Shown here: piece after piece, positions 1 through 7,856 of the stretch
Position numbering within the stretch: position 1 is the first letter of the stretch
How the letters are laid out: each line of letters begins with the position of its first letter
IMG/VR virus record: IMGVR_UViG_3300027899_000075
Location: 1-22,300 of that record
Strand: one strand, 5' to 3'
Source: a virus
DNA: 22,300 bases
Translations under genes and position numbers: made by a program
Notes under the pieces: model-generated
What the model was told of the DNA's origin: nothing
Databases searched by the model: none
Seen by the model: only the letters and a program-made list of their open reading frames with translations

Positions 1-210
1 CCTCTAACAATACCGCTAGTCATAGCAATACCTCTAACAATACCGCTAGTCATAGCAATACCTCTAACAATACCGCTAGTCATAGCAATACCTCTAACAA
101 TACCGCTAGTCATAGCAATACCTCTAGTCATAATAATACCTCTAGTCATAGCAATACCTCTAGTCATAATAATACCTCTAGTCATAATAATACCTCTAGT
201 CATAATAATA
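1..210 (+). repeat. Tandem 30-bp repeat x4 followed by an 18-bp derivative x5
   Basis: Positions 1-120 are four exact copies of a 30-bp unit (CCTCTAACAATACCGCTAGT plus ten bases) coding for SNNTASHSNT. Positions 121-210 are five 18-bp units, CCTCTAGTCATAATAATA with one variant, coding for SSHNNT-type hexapeptides. The 18-bp unit looks like an internal deletion of the 30-bp unit. Both lengths are multiples of three, so copy number can change without breaking the frame. The array may continue left of the window. Confidence 0.97.
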
Positions 211-3200
211 CTAATAATAGCAGAATAGAAAGAGGCAAAGCAAATAATGCTGCTAAAGCTGCTGCTAATGCTGCTAAGAAGATTGCTCGTAATTCACAGA
301 ATCCGGATTCTAAGACATTCGTAGGACCACATCAAGAACCAGTAGTAGGACCACCAGCACCAAAACCAGAACCAAATCCAAATGCTGGAACAATAAGAAC
401 TGATGGTTCTGATTGGGGCCCCGATGTAGATGATAGCGGTAAACCATTATCCATCAACAGCGATGGTTCCTTTAATATTTCACAAAAGACTCTAGACCAA
501 GCACAAACAAACAGAGACGCAATCAGTAATGCTAGAACCCAAGATGCCGAGCATAGCAGAAGATTAAATGTTTCACCTAACCAACGAGTCGAGGGATTTG
601 ATTCCACTGGCAAGACATCTAAAGCAAATCCAAATTTCAATTACAAGAATCCAAACTCACCAGAGGGTAGACTACTAGCAGACGACACCATTAATCCAAA
701 TGGGACAATGAAGGACACAGATAAGTTTGGACCTAAGACACTTGATGCTGCTAAACGATTGGCAAAGGAAGATACAGCAAGGGTTGAGGGTGAACTAAGA
801 GCAGCAGATATTAAGCAAAATGGTCCAATGCCAATTGATGTCGCTGGCGTTGAAGGCACTAAACCAAATATTTCAGCGACTACTAATAATGATAATAATG
901 AAACCAACAACGAAACTAATAATCAATCAACTACGAATGCGCCTTCTTCATCTCACACTACCAATATAACCAACGAGGTTACCAATCATCATTATATCAA
1001 TCCAAATTCACCAGAGGGTAGGATTGCTGGTATAGACAAACCACAATTTAGTGTTGGAAGAAGTTCAACTGGAACTCCAATGGTAACTGGAGGTTCTTAT
1101 AAGAATCCCAATAGTCCAGAAGGAAGACTACTAGCAGACGACACCATCAATATAGATGGGACAATGAAGGATACCGATAAGTTTGGACCAAAGACATTTG
1201 ATGCTGCTAAACGATTGGCAAAGGAAGATACAGCAAGGGTTACGAAGGAAGTAACTCCTATTGTTGAAAACCAATTAAAGAAAGAAGCAGCAGATGTTAA
1301 GAAAAATGGTCCAATGCCAATTAATGTCGCTGGTGTTGAAACTCCTACACCAAATATTTCAACGACTACTAATAATGATAATGATGAAACCACCAACGAA
1401 ACCAATAATCAATCAACAACAAATACCCCTTCTTCATCGAATACAACTAATATAACCAACGAGGTTCACAATCATAATTATGTAAATCCGAACTCACCAG
1501 AGGGTAGGATTGCTGAAGTAAACAAACCACAATTTAGTGTTGGAAGAAGTTCAACTGGAACTCCAATGGTAACTGGAGGTTCTTATAAGAATCCCAATAG
1601 TCCAGAAGGAAGACTACTAGCAGACGACACCATTAATCCAAATGGGTCGATGAAGGATACCGATAAGTTTGGACCAAAGACAATTGATGCTGCTAAACGA
1701 TTGGCAAAGGAAGATACAGCAAGGGTTACGAAGGAATTATTAGAAAAAGAAGCAATTAAATCAGACCCTCGCACTGCTGCTTCTGTTGTTCCTACTGCTC
1801 CTACTGCTACTCCTACTACTGCTCCTGCTGCTGTTACTCCTGTTGTTCCTACTCCTACTCCTACTGCTAATATACCAAAAGCAACAGGACCCATGGCAAC
1901 CGCTCCATTATCTCTAGAAACAGATAACCTTGTTCCTACTGCTTCAGTTGCTCCAGTTGTTCCTATTGATATTGGTGGTGTTGAAAGCACTAACTCAAAT
2001 ATTTCAGCAACAACTAATGTTAATGAAACAAATAGCGAAAGCACCACTGAACCAAATAATCAATCAACAACTAATATATTTCCTGGTAGTCCAGCATCCA
2101 TAATTTCTCAGTTAGCATTTTCTTCTGTATTATCAAGTGAAGGTGTTCCAAACAACAATACTACTAATTCCAATATTACACCAACTTCTTCGCCAACTAC
2201 AATCAACACCAATGTTGGTGGCAATACTATAAATGTTGGTGGAAATACAACCAATATCAATAACATCAGTAATAGTGATTCACCTATTAGCGGAAATACA
2301 ACAAATACAAATACAAATACCTCCAATCAAAATTATGCCAACAATGACGAATCGTTATCGATGTATAGCAACACTGCGCAATACAGCGACCCAAGTGAAA
2401 CATATAATCAGTTATCCAATATTGATTACACCAATACCGATAATGAATATACAAACAACAATACCCAAGTAGACTCAACTGCCTTCATCGACTCTTATAC
2501 GCAGGGAGATGCCACTGACTTCAATGTAAATCTAAATTCTAATTCATCAGATACAACCATTGAAGGTATATCAAACGATGTCAATATGAATTCAATATCT
2601 AGACCATATACTGATAATATACTAGATGACGGCAGCAGCAACAGCGAATCGAACACTTCATCCACATCATCATCTCCTGTTTCTTCTGTATCGTCATCAT
2701 CACAACAAAATAATAATACAACGATAAACAATGGAAATCAAAACATCAGTAATACCTCTTCTAATATTACTAATGGTAATGTAACCATAAATCAATCGAC
2801 TACACAACAGAACACTACGAACAATACAGGTGGCACAACTAATTCCACATCAACTAGTGGAACTATGCTTAATGGATTTAATCAGAACAATAGTGTTGAT
2901 AGTATCAGCAATAGTAATCAAACCTATGGAAACATTCGACATAATACAACCATCAATGCCATGCTTGGTGGGCAATCAACCACACACGCTCTATTAAGTT
3001 CATACAATGATAACATAGGAATAGACAATTCTGAATCAAATCAAACGAATATCAGTAACAACAGCACAGACACATTTACCGATAATTCACAATCCAATCA
3101 ATCATCATTCAACAACAATCAATCGGCATCTAGTAATACAAGTAATCCATCGTATACGAACAATAATTTTAATTCAAATCAAACATCTTATACGGGAGAT

Positions 3201-3575
3201 ACCAATAATACAACCAATAGATTTTCTAATTCCGTGGAATTCGACGGGATTAACAATTTATTCAAATCGGATTATTCTACAAAGATATCAAACATATCTC
3301 GTTCATCAACATTAACTGATACTAGCGAAAATATAAAACAAATAATCAGAGAAATAATATCTGAAGAATCAGAAAAGACCAAAGAAAATGAAGAGTCTTT
3401 ATATACAGATATGGATATACCAACACCCTCTGAAGGTGATGATGTTCAATTTATGGACAATCAGTCAGCAGCTACTGATAATATCAATACTAATCTTGTT
3501 AATGACTATAGTTCATTGATGGATATAATGGAAAAAATAAGCAGTCCCCCGATTTGGAGGACTGCTATTGGTTGA
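1..3575 (+). CDS. Giant repetitive Asn/Thr/Ser-rich protein (5' end outside window)
   Basis: The reading frame is open from position 3 to the stop at 3573-3575, so the gene starts before the window; at least 1190 codons are visible. The product is dominated by low-complexity Asn, Thr and Ser. It starts with a tandem SNNTASHSNT repeat, then an Ala/Lys segment, then three near-identical 47-residue modules (NPNSPEGRLLADD ... DAAKRLAKEDTARV), a Pro/Ala/Thr-rich linker (about 1780-1900), and about 500 residues of Asn-rich sequence with GGNT-type repeats. The last 80 residues are more charged and could form a helix (IKQIIREIISEESEK). No enzymatic motif is seen. Repetitive Asn/Thr-rich proteins of this size in tailed phages are usually fibres or other surface structures, but that is inference here. 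Its 3' end converges on the gp32 gene and carries that gene's terminator. Confidence 0.85.
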   Translation, partial: SNNTASHSNTSNNTASHSNTSNNTASHSNTSNNTASHSNTSSHNNTSSHSNTSSHNNTSSHNNTSSHNNTNNSRIERGKANNAAKAAANAAKKIARNSQNPDSKTFVGPHQEPVVGPPAPKPEPNPNAGTIRTDGSDWGPDVDDSGKPLSINSDGSFNISQKTLDQAQTNRDAISNARTQDAEHSRRLNVSPNQRVEGFDSTGKTSKANPNFNYKNPNSPEGRLLADDTINPNGTMKDTDKFGPKTLDAAKRLAKEDTARVEGELRAADIKQNGPMPIDVAGVEGTKPNISATTNNDNNETNNETNNQSTTNAPSSSHTTNITNEVTNHHYINPNSPEGRIAGIDKPQFSVGRSSTGTPMVTGGSYKNPNSPEGRLLADDTINIDGTMKDTDKFGPKTFDAAKRLAKEDTARVTKEVTPIVENQLKKEAADVKKNGPMPINVAGVETPTPNISTTTNNDNDETTNETNNQSTTNTPSSSNTTNITNEVHNHNYVNPNSPEGRIAEVNKPQFSVGRSSTGTPMVTGGSYKNPNSPEGRLLADDTINPNGSMKDTDKFGPKTIDAAKRLAKEDTARVTKELLEKEAIKSDPRTAASVVPTAPTATPTTAPAAVTPVVPTPTPTANIPKATGPMATAPLSLETDNLVPTASVAPVVPIDIGGVESTNSNISATTNVNETNSESTTEPNNQSTTNIFPGSPASIISQLAFSSVLSSEGVPNNNTTNSNITPTSSPTTINTNVGGNTINVGGNTTNINNISNSDSPISGNTTNTNTNTSNQNYANNDESLSMYSNTAQYSDPSETYNQLSNIDYTNTDNEYTNNNTQVDSTAFIDSYTQGDATDFNVNLNSNSSDTTIEGISNDVNMNSISRPYTDNILDDGSSNSESNTSSTSSSPVSSVSSSSQQNNNTTINNGNQNISNTSSNITNGNVTINQSTTQQNTTNNTGGTTNSTSTSGTMLNGFNQNNSVDSISNSNQTYGNIRHNTTINAMLGGQSTTHALLSSYNDNIGIDNSESNQTNISNNSTDTFTDNSQSNQSSFNNNQSASSNTSNPSYTNNNFNSNQTSYTGDTNNTTNRFSNSVEFDGINNLFKSDYSTKISNISRSSTLTDTSENIKQIIREIISEESEKTKENEESLYTDMDIPTPSEGDDVQFMDNQSAATDNINTNLVNDYSSLMDIMEKISSPPIWRTAIG
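645..1727 (+). repeat. Three copies of a 141-bp coding module (645-785, 1101-1241, 1587-1727)
   Basis: The 141-bp module, 47 codons, occurs at 645-785, 1101-1241 and 1587-1727 with only scattered, often synonymous differences. Between copies, a second shared block (about 999-1100 and 1485-1586, containing KPQFSVGRSSTGTPMVTGG) is also duplicated, giving a period of 456 then 486 bp. The high nucleotide identity suggests recent in-frame duplication, or gene conversion between the copies. Confidence 0.95.
3541..3565 (-). terminator. Rho-independent terminator of the gp32 gene, inside the convergent gene
   Basis: GCAGTCC at 3541-3547 pairs with GGACTGC at 3559-3565, with two more inner GC pairs after one mismatch and a 5-nt loop. 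Read on the minus strand, the hairpin is followed by TTATTTTTTCC, a good U-tract. On the plus strand nothing T-rich follows. It therefore terminates minus-strand transcription coming from the gp32 gene, about 27 bases after its stop codon, while coding for SSPPIWRTA in the plus-strand gene. Confidence 0.8.
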
Positions 3576-3591
3576 GAAATCTAAAGGTAAT

Positions 3592-4479
3592 TTAGCTATC
3601 TGCTAATTTTTGAAAGTAACTGAGAGCATCAGTTTCTTCATCAACATCATCTTCGACTGGTTTCTTGGACTTGAAGGAAGATTTCTTTTCCCCCATGCTT
3701 TCAGAAACATCTTCAATGGTCTTCTGAGTTGGAGTAGAATTACGAATATCTCCACCAAGAACTTCATTCAAACGAGTCTTGAGTTCATCATAACTCTTGA
3801 AGTTCGCTGCTTCAGTAAAGGGAAGAAGTGGATGTTGTGACTTCCAAATCTTTTCCATCTTGGAATCATCATCTAAAAGAGGAGTCTGAGAATCAAACTC
3901 CGACTTATCATAATTGGTGAATCCACCAACCTTACGAATCTTGATGCGGAAGTTAGCACCCTTCCAGAAATCAAATGGATTGATTGGTTCTTCATCCTTG
4001 AATTCTGGTTTCATCGCTTCTTCAATCTTCTCATAAATCTTGATACCATACTTGTATAGAAACACCTTACCCTCATTTTGAGGATTAGCTGGGTCTGATA
4101 CCACATAGATATTTGAAATATAAGTTAACTTGCGCTTACGAATTCGTGCCAAATCCTTATCGGATTCCAATCCAGAATTCCAAAGTTGACTATTCATCTC
4201 TGAAACTGGATCCTTTTGAGCAATGGTGGTCAAAGAATTCTCGATATACCAACCACCAGTTCCTTGGAATGCGTGGTTATATACCTTATTCCATGGAACT
4301 TCTTCGCCATCTATAGGAGGAAGGAAACGAATAATCGCAAATCCGTTACCAGACTTATCCTGCTCAGGTCGCCAAAAACGATCATCCTTATAATCCTTGG
4401 TCTTCGTCTGGTCTTCCATCTTCTTAATTAAATCTTCAATACCAGACTTGGACTTCTTCTTTAAATCATTAAAACCCAT
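3592..4479 (-). CDS. 32: T4 gp32-like single-stranded DNA-binding protein
   Basis: 295 residues, close to the 301 of T4 gp32. The N-terminus has a basic KKKSKS stretch (residues 7-12) like the LAST motif used for cooperative binding. The core follows T4: NGFAIIRFLP (45-54), NHAF..GGWYIE (68-80), KRKLTYISNIYVVSDPANPQ (115-134), NEGKVFLYKYG (135-145), FWKGANFRIKIRKVGGFTNY (171-190). The acidic C-terminus (277-295, DDVDEETDALSYF) matches the tail that recruits replication partners. It should coat single-stranded DNA during replication, recombination and repair. Unlike T4 gp32 it has no cysteine at all, so the Cys ligands of the T4 zinc site are absent. The SD TAGGAG lies 2 bases before the ATG. 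A consensus sigma70 promoter lies upstream and a terminator downstream, so it is a single-gene unit with optional readthrough from the gp33-like gene. Confidence 0.95.
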   Translation of the reverse strand: MGFNDLKKKSKSGIEDLIKKMEDQTKTKDYKDDRFWRPEQDKSGNGFAIIRFLPPIDGEEVPWNKVYNHAFQGTGGWYIENSLTTIAQKDPVSEMNSQLWNSGLESDKDLARIRKRKLTYISNIYVVSDPANPQNEGKVFLYKYGIKIYEKIEEAMKPEFKDEEPINPFDFWKGANFRIKIRKVGGFTNYDKSEFDSQTPLLDDDSKMEKIWKSQHPLLPFTEAANFKSYDELKTRLNEVLGGDIRNSTPTQKTIEDVSESMGEKKSSFKSKKPVEDDVDEETDALSYFQKLADS

Positions 4480-4493
4480 AACTCCTACTTTCC

Positions 4494-4536
4494 CCGAAGT
4501 TCTCCTTCGGACTTATTATTAGTGGGAACTCCCCAC
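4494..4536 (-). promoter_or_regulatory. Structured gp32 leader: two hairpins, candidate autoregulatory operator
   Basis: Between the predicted start of transcription (about 4538) and the gp32 SD, the minus-strand leader holds two perfect hairpins. The first is GTGGG-gagtt-CCCAC (4522-4536), almost at the 5' end. The second is CCGAAG-gagaa-CTTCGG (4494-4510), ending 4 bases before the SD region. T4 gene 32 mRNA has a leader pseudoknot that nucleates gp32 binding and represses translation. These hairpins are in the right place for that role, but only the hairpins are seen; the function is inferred. Confidence 0.5.
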
Positions 4537-4544
4537 ATGATGAT

Positions 4545-4573
4545 ATTATACAATGATAAATATTACATGTCAA
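4545..4573 (-). promoter_or_regulatory. Consensus sigma70-type promoter for the gp32 gene
   Basis: On the minus strand: TTGACA (4568-4573), a 17-bp spacer, TATAAT (4545-4550). Both hexamers match the consensus exactly. The -35 box overlaps the stop codon of the upstream gp33-like gene, so gp32 can be transcribed alone. Confidence 0.88.
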
Positions 4574-4797
4574 CGAAAAGGTAATTTGTTTTTAACTTTA
4601 GGTAAGAAATTTAATTCTCTATATTCATTTTCCAATTTTTCCATTAGTGGTTGGTTTAGCAACTTAGGAGCAAGTGAAAAATCAAATGAATATTCCTCTA
4701 GCAACAATAGAATAGTCTCCATGTAGGAGGTGTTCTTGTCCTGAACATATTTTTCGACTTTTTTAGAAAATTCTTCTTTTGATATTGTGTGTAGCAT
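4570..4797 (-). CDS. 33: gp33-like late-transcription accessory protein
   Basis: 75 residues. The middle (about 24-66: SYMETILLLLEEYSFDF..APKLLN...MEKLENEYRELNFLP) matches the pattern remembered for the conserved helical core of T4 gp33 (SYLEATTAFLEE...KFIP...EKIQSEA...NLL). gp33 binds host RNA polymerase and, with sigma gp55 and the sliding clamp, activates T4 late promoters. T4 gp33 is 112 residues; this one lacks the long N-terminal extension and ends in NKLPFR, without the hydrophobic clamp-binding LDFLL-type tail. Its place next to gp32 agrees with T4, where 33 lies close to 32. The ATG is only 6 bases from a -10 box and has no SD. The short length and missing tail leave some doubt about the identity. 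Confidence 0.62.
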   Translation of the reverse strand: MLHTISKEEFSKKVEKYVQDKNTSYMETILLLLEEYSFDFSLAPKLLNQPLMEKLENEYRELNFLPKVKNKLPFR

Positions 4798-4803
4798 GAC
4801 ACT

Positions 4804-4831
4804 AGTATACCATCATTTTAAAAAACATCAA
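4804..4831 (-). promoter_or_regulatory. Promoter for the gp33-like gene, probably giving a leaderless mRNA
   Basis: Minus strand: TTGATG (4826-4831), 16-bp spacer, TATACT (4804-4809). The -10 ends 6 bases before the ATG at 4797, so transcription would begin at or next to the start codon. No SD is present. Confidence 0.5.
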
Positions 4832-4869
4832 GCATATCATTATATATACAAATAAAGGATAATTTACAC

Positions 4870-6132
4870 ATGGCGATAGATACTACTAGTAATATTGACG
4901 TTACAACAAGAGAAACCGGTCTTAACTATGCTTCACTAGCAACCGATTATGGAACTTCTGGCTATAATTTATTGGCTACCCATGTGCCATTACAAAAAAT
5001 AGCATGGGGAGATTATTCAACTTCAAATAGAGTTACTGCTGACTATCCTCTTCCTGTGAGAATATATGGTCAATCGACTGCTATTCCTGTTTCTGGTAAT
5101 CTTTCTGCCAGTGGTTATTTTCCTGTTCGTGGTGTAACTGGTGTTCCATTAGTGGTCATTGGTTCTACTTTCGCAGCAGATGCTAAACTTGGTATTACCG
5201 GTACTATTCAAGGAATTGTAAATGGAACTCCAGTTGGAATTTCTGGTCCTGTTACTATATCAAATAGTGTTGCTGTATATGGTGTGAGTGGTGGAGTTGC
5301 CATGGGAATCACCGGCGGTCGAAGATTGAATAGTTCTTCAGACAGCGTGACGGTCGCTGGAGCAGTATCGATTAGTGGGATATCCATGTCGGCAGCTACT
5401 CATAGTGTTGCTGTATATGGTTCTGACCTCGGTAATAAGGTGCTTGCTAGAATGTATGCTAGTGATGGCACAACTCTAGGAATGTCGGGAGATGCTATTA
5501 AGGTTGCTCTTGTAAATCCTGGTATCAATTTCAGTGTTTCCTATACCGCAACCGTTGGTGTTACCAACGCTTCCGAAGGAGCACTCAGAGTTCAGGGATA
5601 TACTGCTGGTGGAACTCCTATAACAATCAAAGGTTCGCTTGCTGGTGGTGCTGTTGAAATTGGTGCTACAAGTCCAGTTCCTGTCTCAGTATCTGGTACG
5701 GTAACAATTGATGACACCGATATCGTTAGTTCTTTAGAAAATACCAATAAACCATTAATTGGTGCTCTCACAACAATATCATCGAATACATTAGCGATTC
5801 AAACGATATCCAATCAATTGACCAGCACATCTGGCGCAAATGTAACGATTAAAGAAATCAAAAGAGCAAGCACGATATTACATGGACAGACAACAGCAAC
5901 TACAACTCCAACACCAATCACAACTGGATCTATAAAAACTGGTGTCACTATTAAAGCATTACGAGCTAATACAGGACCTGTCTATATTGGAAATGGTGGA
6001 ACATTGACAACTTCAAATGGTTATGTTCTTGATGCGGGAGATAGTGTGTTTCTTGAAGTTGATGATTTAAAGAAAGTGTTCATCAGAACCGATACCAATA
6101 TAAGAGCTATAGTTTCATATATCGCATCATGA
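4870..6132 (+). CDS. Probable virion structural protein, beta-strand-rich
   Basis: 420 residues. The sequence is rich in short alternating strands of the type PVxVSG / VxISG (for example near residues 60-80, 122-150 and 270-285) and in Gly, Thr, Ser and Val, with no Cys and no enzymatic motif. The C-terminal 60 residues (GVTIKALRANTGPVYIGNGG ... DAGDSVFLEVDDLKKVFI) look like the beta-sandwich found at the end of many phage fibre, decoration or head-surface proteins. Structural role is inferred from composition and from its company with the next gene, with which it shares an ATGA stop/start overlap. The SD AAAGGA lies 11 bases before the ATG. TACAAATA just upstream differs at one base from the late box TATAAATA. 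Confidence 0.8.
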   Translation: MAIDTTSNIDVTTRETGLNYASLATDYGTSGYNLLATHVPLQKIAWGDYSTSNRVTADYPLPVRIYGQSTAIPVSGNLSASGYFPVRGVTGVPLVVIGSTFAADAKLGITGTIQGIVNGTPVGISGPVTISNSVAVYGVSGGVAMGITGGRRLNSSSDSVTVAGAVSISGISMSAATHSVAVYGSDLGNKVLARMYASDGTTLGMSGDAIKVALVNPGINFSVSYTATVGVTNASEGALRVQGYTAGGTPITIKGSLAGGAVEIGATSPVPVSVSGTVTIDDTDIVSSLENTNKPLIGALTTISSNTLAIQTISNQLTSTSGANVTIKEIKRASTILHGQTTATTTPTPITTGSIKTGVTIKALRANTGPVYIGNGGTLTTSNGYVLDAGDSVFLEVDDLKKVFIRTDTNIRAIVSYIAS

Positions 6133-7187
6133 GAAATTCAGTTCAAAATACCACAAATTATAAGCAGTCTACTACTGCTGAGAAATTGATATTGGTTAGA
6201 ACCAGTGTGATGTATGGATTGTCATATGAAATAGTAAAACAAGAAACCATATCCTACAATAGTGGAATCACTTCAATTCCAACTATTATATTCATTAATA
6301 ATAATACTCAATGCTTCTTGGATTTTTCAAATCAAACTAATGCTGATACCGAAACGAAAGTAAAATCATTCTTTTCAAAATTTGCCATAGGAACTACATT
6401 CTACATTCATAATGGATTGTATTCCAATTCAAATACTGAAGATACTGCTGATTTGAGTGGAGAATTTACCTTCGCAGAATACTTTAATGGAATCATAAAG
6501 GCAAATGTAACCAGTGTTACTACCTTGAATGCTGATATCGTCAGATATGATAAGAAATACTTCGAAGAAATACCATTGATTGTCGCTAGTTCAATAATTT
6601 CAAGTGAAACCAATCAAATAACCATTGTTAGAAATCTATTTGGGTATAATACAAAGAACTCCTTTAATCGTATCGGAGCAAAGGTCGGAGATTTCATATC
6701 ATTCAGTGAGGTTTCAGGAAAGTATGAGATACTTGAAATATCTCTAGACCCAAATGGCGTAGAGTCCATGAAACTAAATGGAGTTATACCTGTAAAATCG
6801 ATTATCGATGAAAAGGTATTAGTGAGTATATACATCAGAACTACCGATACATTCACACAAGACGCTGATGTAAATGAAACTCAATTAGGTTCATGTGTTC
6901 AGAGTCAAGATGGTGTAGTGATATCATGTACTGACAATCATACATCATCTCAATGCCGCTTTAGGTCAAGTCTTGTTAATAATATTACATCTACCATAAC
7001 ATTTGGAAGTTTCTGTGTCACACCCGAGACAGATACCGCAGTAGAGATATCAACCACAGATAAATTGGTAACAATAACAAACCTATTGGCATCCAACATA
7101 GCGTTGGCATCTTCTAATATTGCCAATGTTGCTGGCCCTGTGAATCGTAATGGAAATTCCAAGACTGGATTCTATGGTAGGGGTTAA
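6129..7187 (+). CDS. Unknown protein, probably virion-associated
   Basis: 352 residues; the ATG overlaps the stop of the preceding gene (ATGA), so translation is probably coupled. No family recognised. The N-terminal two thirds alternates short hydrophobic strands with polar turns. The C-terminal part (about 262-305) holds four cysteines (GSCVQ, VISCTDN, SSQCRF, SFCVTP), which could form disulfides or a metal site. The end (NVAGPVNRNG...TGFYGRG) is Gly/Asn-rich. Cotranscription with a fibre-like protein suggests a tail or capsid component. No signal peptide or transmembrane segment is visible. Confidence 0.75.
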   Translation: MRNSVQNTTNYKQSTTAEKLILVRTSVMYGLSYEIVKQETISYNSGITSIPTIIFINNNTQCFLDFSNQTNADTETKVKSFFSKFAIGTTFYIHNGLYSNSNTEDTADLSGEFTFAEYFNGIIKANVTSVTTLNADIVRYDKKYFEEIPLIVASSIISSETNQITIVRNLFGYNTKNSFNRIGAKVGDFISFSEVSGKYEILEISLDPNGVESMKLNGVIPVKSIIDEKVLVSIYIRTTDTFTQDADVNETQLGSCVQSQDGVVISCTDNHTSSQCRFRSSLVNNITSTITFGSFCVTPETDTAVEISTTDKLVTITNLLASNIALASSNIANVAGPVNRNGNSKTGFYGRG

Positions 7188-7402
7188 ATGTGTTTTGTGT
7201 GTTCTGGTAGTAACCCAAATCTAAAATGTAAAGACTTACTGAGTGTAGTAAATGCTTCCATGTTTTCATATAAAACAGAAAGGGTTACGGTGTCTGTTGA
7301 AACACCGTAACCCAATATTTTGCAATCTACTTTAGATTCTAAAAATCGTTTAGGTTTACCACTTAATTCTAAAAAGGAGTAAATATAAGTTGTTTTTATC
7401 AT
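7184..7402 (-). CDS. Possible small late protein of unknown function
   Basis: 72 residues, starting MIKTTYIYSFLELSGK. No family recognised. In favour: an exact TATAAATA late box lies 6 bases upstream of the ATG, and there is no other minus-strand gene for it to serve before the convergent stop. Against: no SD, the strong 12-bp hairpin lies in its middle, and a plus-strand ORF shares the DNA. It overlaps the end of the 6129-7187 gene by 4 bases. Confidence 0.4.
   Translation of the reverse strand: MIKTTYIYSFLELSGKPKRFLESKVDCKILGYGVSTDTVTLSVLYENMEAFTTLSKSLHFRFGLLPEHTKHI
7188..7310 (+). CDS. Possible 40-residue Cys-containing small protein
   Basis: The ATG directly follows the TAA of the preceding gene (TAAATG), with GGGG 5 bases upstream. 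The product starts MCFVCSG and has a third Cys (LKCKD). The stop TAA lies inside the 3' arm of a 12-bp hairpin. It is collinear with the structural operon and would be its last gene. A minus-strand ORF (7184-7402) covers the same bases and competes with this call, so confidence is low. Confidence 0.3.
   Translation: MCFVCSGSNPNLKCKDLLSVVNASMFSYKTERVTVSVETP
7282..7313. terminator. Strong 12-bp hairpin, probable bidirectional terminator
   Basis: GGGTTACGGTGT (7282-7293) and ACACCGTAACCC (7302-7313) are a perfect 12-bp inverted repeat with an 8-nt loop. On the plus strand it is followed by AATATTTTGC, on the minus strand by TTTCTGTTTTATAT. It sits just after the plus-strand structural genes and faces the minus-strand block, the usual place for a convergent terminator. 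The U-tracts are imperfect. Confidence 0.6.
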
Positions 7403-7408
7403 CCAATA

Positions 7409-7416
7409 TATTTATA
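7409..7416 (-). promoter_or_regulatory. T4-type late promoter box TATAAATA
   Basis: Exact TATAAATA on the minus strand, 6 bases before the ATG of the 72-residue ORF. In T4 this octamer alone specifies late promoters read by gp55/gp33 polymerase. In AT-rich DNA a chance match is possible. Confidence 0.45.
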
Positions 7417-7420
7417 TCTT

Positions 7421-7738
7421 TTACTTCTTAGAACGAGTAGATTCACGATTGAGATCTCTCACAAGACGAATTTCATCACGAAGATCCCGCGCACTATCGT
7501 CAATGTGCCGATAGACCGCATCAAAGTCACGACGAATTGCATCGCGCTCATAATCCTTATCCTTTGTGCATGGTTGTGACCACACATTGAGAATGAATGC
7601 ACAGAAGAGAGTGATAACTGAAGCAGCATTGAATGCCTCAATGTAATTCTGCTTGAGCGCACCTGCACAAATTAGAGGGAATACTTGCGTTGCGAGTCCT
7701 ACAAATGCAAGTCCGATAATAACACTACGATTCTTCAT
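7421..7738 (-). CDS. Small membrane protein with charged C-terminal helix
   Basis: 105 residues from the ATG at 7738, chosen because AAAGGA lies 9 bases upstream; a longer in-frame extension to 7921 overlaps the HNH gene and is unlikely. Two hydrophobic stretches, about residues 6-27 (IIGLAFVGLATQVFPLICAG) and 37-53 (NAASVITLFCAFILNVW), are probable transmembrane helices. The rest (58-105) is strongly charged, with a heptad-like run (RDFDAVYRHIDDSARDLRDE) that could be a cytoplasmic coiled coil. It may insert into the inner membrane. No family recognised; role unknown. Confidence 0.75.
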   Translation of the reverse strand: MKNRSVIIGLAFVGLATQVFPLICAGALKQNYIEAFNAASVITLFCAFILNVWSQPCTKDKDYERDAIRRDFDAVYRHIDDSARDLRDEIRLVRDLNRESTRSKK

Positions 7739-7856
7739 GATTTTAGTTCCTTTCGATTTGAAATAATAATAATTGTTCACCGCACGATGGTGAGATGGAT
7801 ACCACTCCCATTTATTGCCTCTGATCCTGAGTTCCCACAAGAGTTGATTTGAAACT

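Noticed and set aside
1-210. Tandem repeats considered as a CRISPR array
   Set aside because: Units are contiguous without unique spacers, lengths are multiples of three and the frame stays open through them, so it is a coding repeat.
641-2047. Several minus-strand ORFs inside the giant gene (for example 641-910, 1097-1405, 1583-2047)
   Set aside because: They are antisense copies of the duplicated modules, have repeated sequence for the same reason and no start signals; the plus-strand frame is continuous.
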